From contig JBDKFK010000009.1 in the NCBI GenBank assembly GCA_039798745.1, forward strand, positions 1-50,019: 50,019 nucleotides of DNA. Reading direction: 5' to 3'. Each line of letters begins with the position of its first letter. The first letter of the stretch is position 1. This DNA is from JBDKFK01 sp039798745 (GTDB lineage: Bacteria; Patescibacteriota; Microgenomatia; UBA1406; GWC2-37-13). The position numbers and the translations under genes are program-made. Below are positions 32,239 through 40,346 of this stretch, piece by piece. Below the pieces are notes generated by a model, which did not search any database, was not told where the DNA came from, and worked only from the letters and a program-made list of their open reading frames with translations.

Positions 32239-33376
32239 AGGTTTGGTGTAACTGTATAACTGGGTTCTTTTGGGTAATATGGTTAATCTCGGAAACAAGA
32301 CGATGTAACTCATCGTCAAACCGTACATTTTTGCCGTTTATATCGAGGTGATGAAACTCAGTTCCCCGCTGTTCAGCCTCCTGGGCGCCGGCAAGGTTTA
32401 TTGCGCCCACAGTTTTAACGCGGGTGACATTGTAGCCATGCGATTCCAGTTGATGAATCTTGTATGTATTGTTGGAAAGAAAGATAAGGTCTTTCGTAAG
32501 TTCAAGGTAATCGAGAACAACATAGGTTATCTGATAACCTATCTCATTATTTTCCTTACGAGGATCAGGTGGAATACCGATCGCTTCAAAGCCGCCGGCC
32601 ATTGTCGTATGCGCTATTTGTTCTGCTGAGTACTCGCCACGGTGGCGTAGAGAGGCTCTTGTATAAAGATCATAAGCAAACTCATTGGGTGTAAAGCCAC
32701 TTCCCATACCGTTCTGGGTATCTATATGCATAAGAATAAATCCCGGACCGGTTTTGGAAGAGTGAATGTGTTTCCCTTTATGATAATGAATCTGTTGCTG
32801 GACCCATGTCTCAAATGTTGCGCCGTTTTTTGCGTGAGGAGGGGTTGCAGGGTGAAAATGGGCGGCTAGTTCATTGGCACTGTGCCACTGATGGGCGCAG
32901 TTACATCGCTGTGAACCGAAAAGGAATGAGGGAGTACAGGCCGACTCACTTCGGAGGACTGCCGAGCCGTCATATACGTTGCCGATAAGTCCCACATTGA
33001 CAAACTCCATACCGCAGCCAGGCATATAGACACAAAGTCCGATATGGCGGGTTATAAATGGGGTATCGGTTTTAGGTGATAGTGAATAGAGTGTGGCGCC
33101 TTTATTACTTATAACGAGAGCGCCGGTTTCTTTATGCAGCCCTATCTCGTACAATTTTTGTAGTTCAACCTGTGCTGTTTCGCCGGTAAGCGCGGGTCCG
33201 AATGTTGAGATTATTTTTTGAAAGAGGTCGGGATCGGTTACACGGAACACCTTGTCAGGTGAGGGGTCAGACTCCGCGATGGAGTGCAGAGTCCGATATA
33301 AAGCTTTTTGATGTGTGACACGTTCTGAGAACTGATCCATACCCTGGGTAAGGGTAGTTGATATCTGGTTTGACAT
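32228..33376 (-). CDS. GTP cyclohydrolase II-like protein (operon gene 1)
   Basis: A 382-aa RibA-family protein with an extra N-terminal domain of about 110 residues. The zinc site is intact with exact RibA spacing (Cys147-x10-Cys158-x-Cys160, FGSQRCNC), and LSNNTYKIHQLESHG matches the RibA LLTNNPxK region. The catalytic loop, usually RQEGRGIGL, is IDTQNGMGSGF (about 218-228), so the reaction may differ from standard ring opening of GTP. No other riboflavin genes are present. URC1-type relatives (uracil catabolism) are an alternative. First gene of the operon. Confidence 0.85.
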   Translation of the reverse strand: MSNQISTTLTQGMDQFSERVTHQKALYRTLHSIAESDPSPDKVFRVTDPDLFQKIISTFGPALTGETAQVELQKLYEIGLHKETGALVISNKGATLYSLSPKTDTPFITRHIGLCVYMPGCGMEFVNVGLIGNVYDGSAVLRSESACTPSFLFGSQRCNCAHQWHSANELAAHFHPATPPHAKNGATFETWVQQQIHYHKGKHIHSSKTGPGFILMHIDTQNGMGSGFTPNEFAYDLYTRASLRHRGEYSAEQIAHTTMAGGFEAIGIPPDPRKENNEIGYQITYVVLDYLELTKDLIFLSNNTYKIHQLESHGYNVTRVKTVGAINLAGAQEAEQRGTEFHHLDINGKNVRFDDELHRLVSEINHITQKNPVIQLHQTYAR

Positions 33377-33399
33377 AAGGATACAGGTAATTGGTAAAT

Positions 33400-33422
33400 G
33401 TTAGCGTATTATTTACGTTAAC
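33400..33422. promoter_or_regulatory. Operator copy 2 (probable NrtR-type site)
   Basis: An imperfect palindrome, GTTAGCGTA and TTTACGTTAAC around a TAT centre, placed at the predicted transcription start of the seven-gene operon. The sequence CGTATTATTTAC is shared (inverted) with the copy at 33461-33481. Confidence 0.6.
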
Positions 33423-33429
33423 CATTCTT

Positions 33430-33457
33430 AGTATACATCAATATTCCAGAATGTCAA
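33430..33457 (-). promoter_or_regulatory. Promoter of the seven-gene operon
   Basis: On the minus strand: TTGACA (33452-33457), a 16-nt spacer, TATACT (33430-33435). Operator copies lie on either side, 3 nt upstream of the -35 box and just downstream of the -10 box. Confidence 0.7.
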
Positions 33458-33460
33458 GGT

Positions 33461-33481
33461 TTATGTAAATAATACGTTAAG
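33461..33481. promoter_or_regulatory. Operator copy 1 (probable NrtR-type site)
   Basis: TTATGTAAATAATACGTTAA is the inverted relative of the copy at 33400-33422. The two centres are about 60 bp apart, allowing cooperative binding or looping over the promoter. Confidence 0.6.
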
Positions 33482-33493
33482 ATGTGCTATTAT

Positions 33494-33582
33494 TATGGCT
33501 GCGTGAGGTGTTTTTCTGCTCCATGGAACAGCCCTGAAGCGGGAGAGAATCCAGTCGCATAAAAACACCTCACGCAGCCATA
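33494..33582. repeat. 22-bp perfect inverted repeat with a 45-nt loop
   Basis: Bases 33494-33515 are the exact reverse complement of 33561-33582. The loop (33516-33560) has a small CCC/GGG hairpin around TGAAGC. There is no U-run, so it is not a terminator. It lies between the operator and the leaderless nrtR-like promoter. Could be a structured RNA or a DNA hairpin. Confidence 0.75.
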
Positions 33583-33608
33583 GGTTATTTGCGCGGGATT
33601 AAATTTTG

Positions 33609-33614
33609 TATAAT
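33609..33614 (+). promoter_or_regulatory. -10 box of the NrtR-like gene (leaderless)
   Basis: TATAAT with 6 nt to the ATG at 33621. Confidence 0.6.
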
Positions 33615-33620
33615 AAAGCC

Positions 33621-34244
33621 ATGAAAGAACTTAGCGCGGAGTATGAAAAAGGGAGAATTGCTGTAGACGCCGTTATATTTACTATAGTGAACGGTACACT
33701 TATGGTGTATCTTCATAAACGCGAAGTTGAGCCGTTTATGGGAAAGTATGAGTTGCTGGGAGGACTTCTGAAAAAGAATGAGCGGGCAGAAGACACTCTT
33801 ATGAGAAAGCTGAAGGAGACCATTGGAGATTACCGTATTTATTTTGAACAATTTCATACGTTTACTGAACCAGACCGTGACCCCCGGGGAAGAACTGTTT
33901 CAGTAGGGTTTATCGCGCTGGTTAATAGTGAGAATATTGATTCTATGGATAACTGGCACGACATAAACGGACTGAAAAAACTAGCGTTTGATCATAGTGT
34001 TATTATTCAGAAAGCGAGAGAACATCTGCGGGAGAATGTTGAACATCTTGTTGTAAAACAGTTTATGCCAAAGTATTTTCCTCTAAATGATCTGCAGATA
34101 GTCTATGAAATCATCTCAGACAAAAAATACGATAACCGTAATTTCAGAAAGCAGATGCTGGGTATGGGAATAGTAAAAGAAACAGATAAGATTCAGAAAA
34201 AAGTAGCTCACAGGCCGGCAAAACTTTATATGTTTACTTCTTGA
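33621..34244 (+). CDS. NrtR-type Nudix-wHTH transcriptional regulator
   Basis: A 207-aa protein starting MKELSAEYEKG. The N-terminal 145 residues are a Nudix fold (FTIVNGTLMVYLHKRE, YELLGGLLKKNERAEDT), and the C-terminus is a winged helix (FPLNDLQIVYEIISDKKYDNRNFRKQ cut: NDLQIVYEI and NRNFRKQML). The Nudix box has lost its catalytic glutamates (no REXXEE), as in NrtR regulators, which sense ADP-ribose-type ligands rather than hydrolyse them. NrtR proteins usually control NAD-related genes; here the divergent seven-gene operon is the obvious target because two operators lie at its promoter. Confidence 0.88.
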   Translation: MKELSAEYEKGRIAVDAVIFTIVNGTLMVYLHKREVEPFMGKYELLGGLLKKNERAEDTLMRKLKETIGDYRIYFEQFHTFTEPDRDPRGRTVSVGFIALVNSENIDSMDNWHDINGLKKLAFDHSVIIQKAREHLRENVEHLVVKQFMPKYFPLNDLQIVYEIISDKKYDNRNFRKQMLGMGIVKETDKIQKKVAHRPAKLYMFTS

Positions 34245-35033
34245 TTAGGCTTCGTTGCGGGCAAACTGTCCCGACTCTTTAGATTTTTTAAACATTACGT
34301 TGAAGAACCATATAGCAATTGTCATATAGATAATGTTCTCAACAAACGAAATGCCGATAAACTGCCACTGGATTGATGGCGTCTCCAAACTCGCGCGAAG
34401 CGCTTCAAAGATATAGGTGGTTGGTAAGAGATATGAAATATACTGCAACGGTTGTGGTAGTACTGACACAGGATAAAATGATGCAGACAATGGTTGAAAT
34501 AGGGGAAGGAGTCCCCACGCAAAGGCCTGAATGCGGGTGCCGTAACGGAAAATGAGACCCAGAATAATAATGCCCATAGAAAACGCAAACAACATGAGGT
34601 TGAAGAAGTACAGCAGAATATTCGCGACGCCAATCTCAAAAACATTAACATGAAATACCGCTTTGGACATAAGAGCACTTATGGTAAATACAACAATCGC
34701 TTTGAGTATTCCAGAAAGTGTATGAGCTAGCATATATTCGCCGACAGACAATGGTGTGATAAAGAGGTTACTTAGATTGCGTGACCATATATTCCAGAGA
34801 CTACCCACAGAGACAGAGTATTGAACAATAAATATAACCTGCCATAATATCATGCCAATAAGAATTGAGTGTCCGACAGCCTGACGAGTCGCTCCGACTA
34901 AGTAGGTCGATAAAAATCCGAAGACGACGATAGACATGATCGGGAAAACAAGAATATCCATGAGCACTTCAACCGCCTGAGATGTGATATACAATTCCTG
35001 TAATAGAATAGCTTTAACTCTGTTGATTGACAT
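34245..35033 (-). CDS. ABC-2 type transporter permease
   Basis: A 262-aa six-helix membrane protein of the ABC-2 family. The start MSINRVKAILL is supported by an AGAGGAGA site 5 nt upstream; a longer frame reads into the ATPase gene. The family signature region LPLFQPLSASFYPVSVLP, before the last helices, is present. It overlaps the ATPase stop by 20 nt and should form an exporter with it; substrate unknown (lipid, polysaccharide or drug). Confidence 0.9.
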   Translation of the reverse strand: MSINRVKAILLQELYITSQAVEVLMDILVFPIMSIVVFGFLSTYLVGATRQAVGHSILIGMILWQVIFIVQYSVSVGSLWNIWSRNLSNLFITPLSVGEYMLAHTLSGILKAIVVFTISALMSKAVFHVNVFEIGVANILLYFFNLMLFAFSMGIIILGLIFRYGTRIQAFAWGLLPLFQPLSASFYPVSVLPQPLQYISYLLPTTYIFEALRASLETPSIQWQFIGISFVENIIYMTIAIWFFNVMFKKSKESGQFARNEA

Positions 35034-35952
35034 CGGATTCTCCTCTGGCAATTTGTAAAAAGACATCTTCAAGGTTTGGTTTGCGGATCTCAATATCTGT
35101 TATCCAGATACCTACTTTACTGATCCCGAAAATAATTTTAGGTATGAGTTTTTCTTCGGTATCTATTTCTACAACGTTTTTGTGATGAAATGTATAGGTG
35201 AGTTTATTTTCTTTGAGGTATGTTTCAATACTTTTTTTGTCACTGTCGAATGTGAGTCGCATCTGAGCATAGGGAATACGTTTTGTAAGACCAAGAGGGG
35301 TATCCTGAGCAACGATTTTTCCATGGTCAAGAAATATTACCTCATCGCAGATACGTGTTATTTCCGCCATATCGTGACTCGTATACAGAATAGAAATATT
35401 CCGTGTTTCTTTGAGATCTTCGATAAGAGTGAGAGTCTTATCGGCAATGTCCGGGTCAAGAGACGCGGTAGGTTCGTCCATGAGGATGAGTTCAGGGTCA
35501 TTTAATAGCGACTTTGCAATATTAACTCTTGTTTTCTGACCGGCTGATAGTTCATAGTAACGTTGGTGAAGGATATCGGTTATCTCGAAATAACTGATAA
35601 GTTCCATAATCTTTCGCTCAGCATTCTTAATGCCATACAGATGTGCGAAGACCAGAAGATTCTGCCAGACTGAAATTTTCCCCTGAAGGGTGTTGAACGC
35701 GGAAGTAAAATTTATGCGCTGGAGACATTCTTGTCTATGAATATCAAAGTCTTTCCCAAAGTATTTTATCTTTCCTGCAGACTGTAACGTAATGCCTAAG
35801 AGGATCTGAATTGTTGTGGTTTTTCCGGCACCGTTTGGACCTAAGAAACCGACAATTTTTCCTTTTGGTACAACAAAGGAAATACTATCAACAGCGCGGA
35901 ACTGTCCGTAGTTTTTAATAAGTTTTTGTACTTCCAGATCATGAGAGGCCAT
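35014..35952 (-). CDS. ABC-2 type transporter ATP-binding protein
   Basis: A 312-aa nucleotide-binding subunit: Walker A GPNGAGKTTT, signature LSAGQKTRVNIA, Walker B LILMDEPTASLDPD and the switch His in YTSHDM. The C-terminal 90 residues form the extra domain usual in ABC-2 exporter ATPases. TACAAT lies 7 nt before the start, predicting a leaderless mRNA. The permease gene follows with overlap. Confidence 0.95.
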   Translation of the reverse strand: MASHDLEVQKLIKNYGQFRAVDSISFVVPKGKIVGFLGPNGAGKTTTIQILLGITLQSAGKIKYFGKDFDIHRQECLQRINFTSAFNTLQGKISVWQNLLVFAHLYGIKNAERKIMELISYFEITDILHQRYYELSAGQKTRVNIAKSLLNDPELILMDEPTASLDPDIADKTLTLIEDLKETRNISILYTSHDMAEITRICDEVIFLDHGKIVAQDTPLGLTKRIPYAQMRLTFDSDKKSIETYLKENKLTYTFHHKNVVEIDTEEKLIPKIIFGISKVGIWITDIEIRKPNLEDVFLQIARGESDVNQQS

Positions 35953-35959
35953 AGGTGCA

Positions 35960-35965
35960 ATTGTA
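35960..35965 (-). promoter_or_regulatory. -10 box of the ABC exporter operon (leaderless)
   Basis: TACAAT on the minus strand, 7 nt before the ATG ending at 35952. Confidence 0.45.
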
Positions 35966-35998
35966 CACCATGGCTAATCTGTGAACCACTCTATAAAG

Positions 35999-36025
35999 AT
36001 ATCCACATTGTGGATATGTGGATAA
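35999..36025. promoter_or_regulatory. Cluster of three DnaA-box-like sequences
   Basis: ATATCCACA (35999-36007), TGTGGATAT (36009-36017) and a perfect TGTGGATAA (36017-36025) lie within 27 bp between two divergent genes. It may be a DnaA-titration or DnaA-regulated promoter site. Confidence 0.5.
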
Positions 36026-36144
36026 CATAAAATATGCATTATCCTGATCGTCTAATAAATACTTATCAAAGTGTGGTTTTATTGGCTTATCCGAGAAATG
36101 CACGTACGGTGTCACAAAAGGTAATTCTCCAGTATTATATAAGC

Positions 36145-37173
36145 ATGGAATTATTAGGTAATGTTATAGATCACGGCATCTATATTTTTTTATATCTCTA
36201 TATAGCGGCATTTATATATAACTATTTTACGACGAGAATTTCTATTGCTCACCCGCCAAGGATAGGGAGCGTTATAAACGTTAATGGTCGCAAACAGTAT
36301 ATTGCCATACTCGGTTCCAAGAAGCCTGTCGTAGTAATTGAACCTTCTATAGGATCCTCTGCGCTTGAATGGTATAACGTATGCACTGAACTTTCAAAGT
36401 ATGTGAGAGTTGTGATATATGACAGAGCGGGGTACGGGTGGAGTGATCCGGGACCCAAACCACGTTACGGAAAACAGATCGCTGCCGAACTACGACTGTT
36501 ATTAAAGCAGGCACAGATAAAAGGACCTTATATATTTGTTTCTCAGGCCGAAGGAGCGTTGTTTGCGGAGCAGTTTGCAAGACAGTATCCGCAGGAAGTG
36601 GCAGCGTTCATTGTTGTTAATCCTGTAAGTAAGGATAATTCAGCATTGTCCAAACTTGATGTTCCTTCCTTTCATAAGGTATTTGCTCATAGCGGAACTG
36701 TCGATAAAATACGCGTTAAAGAAGCAATGTCACGATTTGGTATTATGCGTCTTGGGAAAAGATTTCTTAAGCAACGATATACTCGCATAGGCTATAAATC
36801 GCTCCCGCAGGAAGTACTGAATGCATTTCTTGAGACTCGTGTATTTGCTAAAACGTATGAAACAGAGATTCAGGAAACCGAGGTAATGATGCAGACAACG
36901 GCAGATATTCAAAGCAGTAATGCTTTTCCGGATATTCCTGTAACCGTAATACATCACGACCCTGTCGTTTCTATGCAATCGATGGTCAGTCAGGGTGTAT
37001 CTGAACATGATGCGCAGCTTGTAGAAGATGTGTGGCAAAAGCAGGCAAAAGAATATCTTTCGTTATCTTCACACAGTCATTGGAACGTAGCTAAGAAAAC
37101 AAGTTTTAATATTCCACTCACTGAGCCGGGAATCATTGTCGACGCGGTAAAGAGTACTTTGGAAGAGATCTAA
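36145..37173 (+). CDS. Alpha/beta-hydrolase fold protein lacking the nucleophile Ser
   Basis: A 342-aa membrane-anchored protein. The start MELLGNVIDHG at 36145 is preferred because TATTAT lies 6 nt upstream and a membrane helix follows; an ATG at 36034 is possible. The fold is clear (VIEPSIGSSALEW, YDRAGYGWSD, GPYIFVSQAEGALFAEQF), but the nucleophile elbow is S-Q-A-E-G (Ala135) where active enzymes have G-x-S-x-G. A catalytically inactive or binding-only role is likely. Function unknown. Confidence 0.82.
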   Translation: MELLGNVIDHGIYIFLYLYIAAFIYNYFTTRISIAHPPRIGSVINVNGRKQYIAILGSKKPVVVIEPSIGSSALEWYNVCTELSKYVRVVIYDRAGYGWSDPGPKPRYGKQIAAELRLLLKQAQIKGPYIFVSQAEGALFAEQFARQYPQEVAAFIVVNPVSKDNSALSKLDVPSFHKVFAHSGTVDKIRVKEAMSRFGIMRLGKRFLKQRYTRIGYKSLPQEVLNAFLETRVFAKTYETEIQETEVMMQTTADIQSSNAFPDIPVTVIHHDPVVSMQSMVSQGVSEHDAQLVEDVWQKQAKEYLSLSSHSHWNVAKKTSFNIPLTEPGIIVDAVKSTLEEI

Positions 37174-37271
37174 GGAACGTCCCGGCCGAAGCCGAGACCT
37201 TACTCTACGAATCGCTTTAGCGAAAAAAACTGCCTAAATACGATTATTACTGAAGTCTTACATCAGCATAT

Positions 37272-37277
37272 TACAAT
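37272..37277 (+). promoter_or_regulatory. -10 box of the sugar dehydrogenase gene (leaderless)
   Basis: TACAAT with 6 nt to the ATG at 37284. Confidence 0.45.
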
Positions 37278-37283
37278 AAACAC

Positions 37284-38471
37284 ATGAAAAAAATACTGGG
37301 GATTCTTTTTCTTGTCATCCTGTTACTTACGTTCGTATATATAAAAAGCAAAAATGTTGGAGATCTGCGACCTGCACTCTTTCCTACAAAAGGCGATATT
37401 AAGCAGCTTATACAGGAACAGAATCTGCATCCTGATGCCGCAGATCCGGCCATTCAAGTACCTGAGGGTTATAGCATTGGCGTGTTTGCTGATGAGCTTG
37501 GGAGCCCTCGTGATCTGGCCTTTTCACCGGGCGGTATGTTACTCGCGTCAGTAACATCTGCCGGCAAAGTGATAGCTCTTCCGGATGTAAACAAAGATGG
37601 TACGGCGGATCAAACAATAGACGTAGTAAGCGGGTTGGCTAGACCGCACGGCATAGCCTTTTATAAAGGTTCATTATATGTAGCAGAGGAAACAAAGGTA
37701 AGTAAATATACATGGGACGAAAAACAGATGAGGGCTACAAACGCGGTGGTTCTGTTTTCATTGCCCAAGGGTGGAAGACACTTTACCCGAAGTCTTGCTT
37801 TTACAAATGACGGTAGACTGTTTATATCATTGGGTTCAACCTGTGATGTCTGTTTGGAAAAGGACGCAAAAATCAGCACGGTTCTTATCTCTGACGAAAA
37901 CGGTAAAACTCCAGAAGTATATGCACGAGGATTACGCAACGCAGTTTTTCTAACAGTACAGCCGGAGTCACAGCAGATATGGGCAACAGAGATGGGCCGT
38001 GATTTTCTGGGTGATACGTTTCCTCCCGATGAAATAAATATAATCCGTGAGGGAAAAGATTATGGGTGGCCGATCTGCTATGGTAACAAACTATTTGACA
38101 GCTCATTCAAATCCGGAAAGAGCGCAAAAGCATGCGATAGTACCGAAGCCCCGGCTTTTGAGTTACCCGCGCACGTCGCGCCATTGGGACTGACGTTTGT
38201 TAATGAACAGTTTTCAAAGAACGATGCAGGCGACCTTCTGGTAGCGTTGCATGGATCATGGAATAGCTCATCACCTGTCGGATACAAAATTGTAAAACTC
38301 GATATATCCGGAGAAAATGTGTCAGGAATGACTGATTTTATAACAGGTTTTCTGAGCGGTGGAGGAGCTCTGGGCAGGCCAGTGGATATGGTGTTCGATA
38401 CGAATGGTGTTCTTTACATTTCTGACGACAAAGCAGGAGTTGTATATCTTGTTTATAAAAAAACAGAGTAA
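37284..38471 (+). CDS. PQQ-dependent sugar dehydrogenase-like protein
   Basis: A 395-aa protein with an N-terminal membrane anchor (residues 3-20) and a beta-propeller of the glucose/sorbosone dehydrogenase family: VPEGYSIGVFADELGSPRDLAF, GLARPHGIAFYKGSLYVAE, and FPPDEINIIREGKDYGWPIC. PQQ and Ca2+ would be bound in the central channel, so it probably oxidises an aldose or similar sugar outside the cell. Two Cys pairs (CDVC, CYG...C) are present. PQQ synthesis genes are not in the window, so PQQ must be scavenged, or the propeller has another role. Confidence 0.88.
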   Translation: MKKILGILFLVILLLTFVYIKSKNVGDLRPALFPTKGDIKQLIQEQNLHPDAADPAIQVPEGYSIGVFADELGSPRDLAFSPGGMLLASVTSAGKVIALPDVNKDGTADQTIDVVSGLARPHGIAFYKGSLYVAEETKVSKYTWDEKQMRATNAVVLFSLPKGGRHFTRSLAFTNDGRLFISLGSTCDVCLEKDAKISTVLISDENGKTPEVYARGLRNAVFLTVQPESQQIWATEMGRDFLGDTFPPDEINIIREGKDYGWPICYGNKLFDSSFKSGKSAKACDSTEAPAFELPAHVAPLGLTFVNEQFSKNDAGDLLVALHGSWNSSSPVGYKIVKLDISGENVSGMTDFITGFLSGGGALGRPVDMVFDTNGVLYISDDKAGVVYLVYKKTE

Positions 38472-38514
38472 CACAACTCGATCACAGGCGGATTTATTTG
38501 TTAGAATGCAGAGT

Positions 38515-39807
38515 ATGGCCGAACTTATCGTTGATCTTCATATCCATTCACATTATTCACGGGCTACAAGCAAAGACTGTAATCTCGAAGGTTTATACCG
38601 GTGGGGTAAGATTAAAGGTATTGCTATAATCGGGACCGGTGATTTTACACATCCTGAATGGTTTGCGGAACTACGTGAAAAACTGGAGCCGGCGGAGAAA
38701 GGTCTGTATAAGCTAAAAGATTCACTGGCGCGGGAAGTAGATAAGCTTGTACCGGAATCAGTGAGAGCTAACCCTATCCGTTTTATTCTTACTGTCGAAA
38801 TAGCGACAATTTATAAGAAAGGTGACAAAGTGCGCAAGCTCCACAACCTTATCATAGCTCCGGATTTTCAGGCAGTGTCAGAAATAAACGCACGACTGGA
38901 ACGCATTGGAAATCTCAAAGCTGACGGTAGACCGATTCTCGGTCTGGACAGTAAGGAGTTGTTGCGAATAAGTATGGAAGCCAATCCTGACAACCTCTAT
39001 GTCCCGGCGCATATATGGACACCGTGGTTTGGAATGTTTGGCTCAAAATCAGGATTTGATTCGATTCAAGAAGCATTTGAGGAGTTGAGTCCGCAGATAC
39101 GAGCTATTGAAACGGGGCTTTCATCCGACCCATATATGAACTGGCGGATTGATGAGTTGCAGTCGGTCACGATACTTTCCAACTCAGACGCTCATTCACC
39201 GCAGAAGCTGGGTCGTGAGGCAAGCGTTATAAACTGTGATATGAACTACGACGCTATTATTGGCGCAATAAAAACAAACGATACCCGGTTTGTCGGTACT
39301 ATTGAGTTTTATCCTGCAGAAGGGAAGTATCACTATGATGGTCATAGAGACTGCAAAGTAAGCTTTAGTCCTGCTCAGACGAGAGAGCATAATGGTATCT
39401 GCCCTGTATGTCATAGACCTCTCACGGTGGGTGTGGATTATAGAGTGAGTGAGCTTGCCAATAAACCCGAAGATTACAAGCCAACGACAGCTAAGCAGGT
39501 TGAGTATATAATTCCGCTTGTTGAAATAGTAGCTGAGTTGAAAGGGGTAGGATCAGGATCAAAAGCGGTAGTGGCGGAGTATCAGAGAATTATTGCCAGC
39601 CTGGGACATGAGTTTGAGATACTCAGGAATGTTGATGTTGAGGTAATTAAGCGGGAAGGGTTTGAAGATCTGGCCTATGCCATTACCAGAATGCGTAGAC
39701 ATGATATTCATATAGAACCGGGATATGACGGCGTATACGGGGTCATTACATTATTCGCGAATAATACAGAACGAAAAAAACTGGGAGATCAGATGACATT
39801 GATATAA
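38515..39807 (+). CDS. EndoQ-like PHP-domain DNA repair endonuclease
   Basis: A 430-aa protein. The start MAELIVDLHIHSHYS (38515) is chosen because TAGAAT ends 7 nt upstream and a longer frame overlaps the previous gene. The PHP metal site is visible: DLHIHSHYS, GTGDFTHP, a Glu in LTVEI, and SNSDAHSPQ. A zinc finger (GHRDC ... CPVCHRPL TVGV) in the C-terminal third is the hallmark of the TIGR00375/EndoQ family, which nicks DNA 5' to deaminated bases such as uracil and hypoxanthine. Ogt and a UvrD-like helicase follow, forming a DNA repair group. Confidence 0.88.
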   Translation: MAELIVDLHIHSHYSRATSKDCNLEGLYRWGKIKGIAIIGTGDFTHPEWFAELREKLEPAEKGLYKLKDSLAREVDKLVPESVRANPIRFILTVEIATIYKKGDKVRKLHNLIIAPDFQAVSEINARLERIGNLKADGRPILGLDSKELLRISMEANPDNLYVPAHIWTPWFGMFGSKSGFDSIQEAFEELSPQIRAIETGLSSDPYMNWRIDELQSVTILSNSDAHSPQKLGREASVINCDMNYDAIIGAIKTNDTRFVGTIEFYPAEGKYHYDGHRDCKVSFSPAQTREHNGICPVCHRPLTVGVDYRVSELANKPEDYKPTTAKQVEYIIPLVEIVAELKGVGSGSKAVVAEYQRIIASLGHEFEILRNVDVEVIKREGFEDLAYAITRMRRHDIHIEPGYDGVYGVITLFANNTERKKLGDQMTLI

Positions 39808-39821
39808 GTTATGTAATACAT

Positions 39822-40340
39822 ATGAATAAACAAATGACGGTATATTGGGATAGTGTTGCAACTCCACGAGGCGAGTGCGTTGTTATGGCTACAGATAAAG
39901 GTGTTTGCTGGACGGGTACGCCGGGAACTCCGGTGGAGGAGGGAGTGCAGTGGGTTAAGAAGCATATGAAGATGGTGGATGTGGTGCGGGATGGAACGTT
40001 TCCTGTTCTTAAGCATACATTGCAGCAGCTGAGAGATTATGTTGGGGGAAAGCGGGTAATATTTGACGGGCCTTTTGATCTTCGTGGTACACCTTTTCAA
40101 CAGGCAGTGTGGCAGGAGATGCTGAGGATACCGTATGGAGAAACTAAGTCATATGGTGAGGTAGCCGCACTTGTAGGGTATCCCAAAGCGTCACGGGCAG
40201 TAGGCGGAGCGTGTAACGCAAATCCGGTGGCGGTGATTGTGCCGTGTCATAGGATTGTGGGGTCGAATGGGAAGCTTACGGGGTATGGTGGGGGGATACC
40301 GACAAAAGAGTGGCTGCTGAAACTGGAGAAACATCAGTAG
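39822..40340 (+). CDS. ogt: Methylated-DNA-protein cysteine methyltransferase
   Basis: A 172-aa alkyl-DNA repair protein. The C-terminal domain has FQQAVWQEMLRIPYGET, YGEVAALVGYPKASRAVG and the reactive-Cys motif VPCHRIVG, followed by GYGGG. It removes alkyl groups from O6-alkylguanine by transfer to its own Cys. The codon use is G-rich, with many GTG and GGG codons compared with neighbours. It is 15 nt downstream of the EndoQ-like gene and may be cotranscribed. Confidence 0.95.
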   Translation: MNKQMTVYWDSVATPRGECVVMATDKGVCWTGTPGTPVEEGVQWVKKHMKMVDVVRDGTFPVLKHTLQQLRDYVGGKRVIFDGPFDLRGTPFQQAVWQEMLRIPYGETKSYGEVAALVGYPKASRAVGGACNANPVAVIVPCHRIVGSNGKLTGYGGGIPTKEWLLKLEKHQ

Positions 40341-40346
40341 AGCGTG

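Noticed and set aside
33494..33582. Known riboswitch (FMN because of the RibA-like gene, or cobalamin)
   Set aside because: None of the conserved core strings of either class are in the loop, and the stem is perfectly matched, unlike these riboswitches.
37176..37214. Terminator after the alpha/beta-hydrolase gene
   Set aside because: The pairing is interrupted, and the nearby run is A on the plus strand before the next gene, so no clear rho-independent terminator can be defined.
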